6,030 bases of DNA from Thermoplasmata archaeon (GTDB lineage Archaea; Thermoplasmatota; Thermoplasmata; SG8-5): positions 1 through 6,030 of the forward strand of contig JAGLQM010000051.1 of the NCBI GenBank assembly GCA_023136815.1, written 5' to 3'. Positions 5,924 to 6,030 of the stretch are shown here, piece by piece. A program made the position numbers and the translations under genes. The notes beneath the pieces were generated by a model. The model saw only the letters and a list, made by a program, of their open reading frames with translations, searched no databases and was not told where the DNA came from. Position 1 is the first letter of the stretch, and each line of letters begins with the position of its first letter.

Positions 5924-5952
5924 CTCGCCTCGATGTCACTCTGCTCCATCTT

Positions 5953-6027
5953 GGACATGTGGCCTAGCTAGGATATGGCGACAGCCTCCTAAGCTGTATA
6001 TCAAGGGTTCGAATCCCTTCATGTCCG
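5953..6027 (+). tRNA. tRNA-Arg (anticodon CCT)
   Basis: A full cloverleaf can be drawn. The acceptor stem is GGACATG (5953-5959) with CATGTCC (6020-6026) and discriminator G6027. The D arm is closed by GCC/GGC (5962-5964, 5977-5979) with a T-T opposition typical of position 13-22, and has GG at 5971-5972 in the loop. The anticodon stem is ACAGC/GCTGT (5981-5985, 5993-5997) with loop CTCCTAA, giving anticodon CCT at 5988-5990, which reads AGG. The variable loop is ATATC, and the T arm AAGGG/CCCTT has loop TTCGAAT. All stems pair apart from the T-T opposition in the D arm. There is no intron, and CCA is not encoded (CTT follows), as is common in archaea. Confidence 0.95.
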
Positions 6028-6030
6028 CTT

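Larger units (their letters stand above)
5817..5952 (+). other. Intergenic region before the tRNA gene
   Basis: No convincing gene is seen in these 136 bases. A short TTTT run (5853-5856) could weakly terminate the DUF362 transcript. No TATA box lies at the expected -26 of the tRNA (around 5927, where the sequence is C-rich); the nearest A/T-rich candidate is about 5867-5875, which would start RNA near 5900 and put a hairpin in the tRNA leader. Two inverted repeats are listed separately. Confidence 0.5.

Noticed and set aside
5613..5939. 108-codon minus-strand frame crossing the DUF362 3' end and the gap before the tRNA
   Set aside because: About two-thirds is antisense to DUF362 and no family is recognised. 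The part over the two hairpins (about 5860-5939) could belong to a repeated element, so I kept that as a DNA/RNA finding rather than a gene.
5860..5949. 29-residue minus-strand ORF starting MEQSDIEARRR between DUF362 and the tRNA
   Set aside because: It is too short to judge, has no clear ribosome site, and its sequence is constrained by the two inverted repeats.
1..6030. Mobile element, CRISPR array, riboswitch or defence system
   Set aside because: I saw no spaced direct repeats, transposase or integrase motifs, known riboswitch core or defence-family domains; all large frames are accounted for by core metabolism.

Overview
This window looks like ordinary chromosomal DNA from an archaeon, probably a euryarchaeote and possibly of the Thermoplasmatota kind, although the lineage is a guess. 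The clues are TATA boxes of archaeal type at about -26, two genes that appear leaderless next to one with a strong Shine-Dalgarno site, a tRNA gene without an encoded CCA end, and a stand-alone biotin carboxylase paired with a regulator-less biotin ligase. Base composition is even across the window and no transposase, phage gene or CRISPR array is visible.

Layout. Positions 1-1100 (+) hold the 3' two-thirds to three-quarters of a biotin carboxylase gene (accC/pycA type), cut by the window edge. Eight bases later comes a monofunctional biotin-protein ligase (1109-1864, +), so the two form a biotin-dependent carboxylase operon. Its stop codon overlaps by 4 bp the stop codon of a convergent glutamine synthetase gene (1861-3228, -). 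A second, more canonical glutamine synthetase gene lies just upstream on the same strand (3307-4632, -). Each glutamine synthetase gene has its own apparent promoter. A divergent gene (4710-5816, +) encodes a DUF362 protein with two [4Fe-4S] ferredoxin motifs and shares a 77-bp promoter region with the second glutamine synthetase. A 136-bp gap with two hairpin-forming repeats leads to a complete tRNA-Arg(CCT) gene (5953-6027, +).

Function. The left part makes and biotinylates an acyl-CoA or pyruvate carboxylase; the biotin-carrying subunit and the carboxyltransferase are not in view. The centre is ammonia assimilation, with two clearly diverged glutamine synthetases that keep their metal-binding residues. 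Both lack the arginine that mediates glutamine feedback in the Bacillus enzyme, and one has an altered glutamate-pocket residue. The Fe-S protein has no known function; its shared promoter with a glutamine synthetase is the only contextual hint.

I do not see a clear, previously undescribed multi-gene system. The points most worth a second look are the inverted repeat placed between two divergent TATA boxes, the 9-bp hairpin in the overlapping convergent gene ends, the paired hairpins before the tRNA, and the divergence of the two glutamine synthetases.
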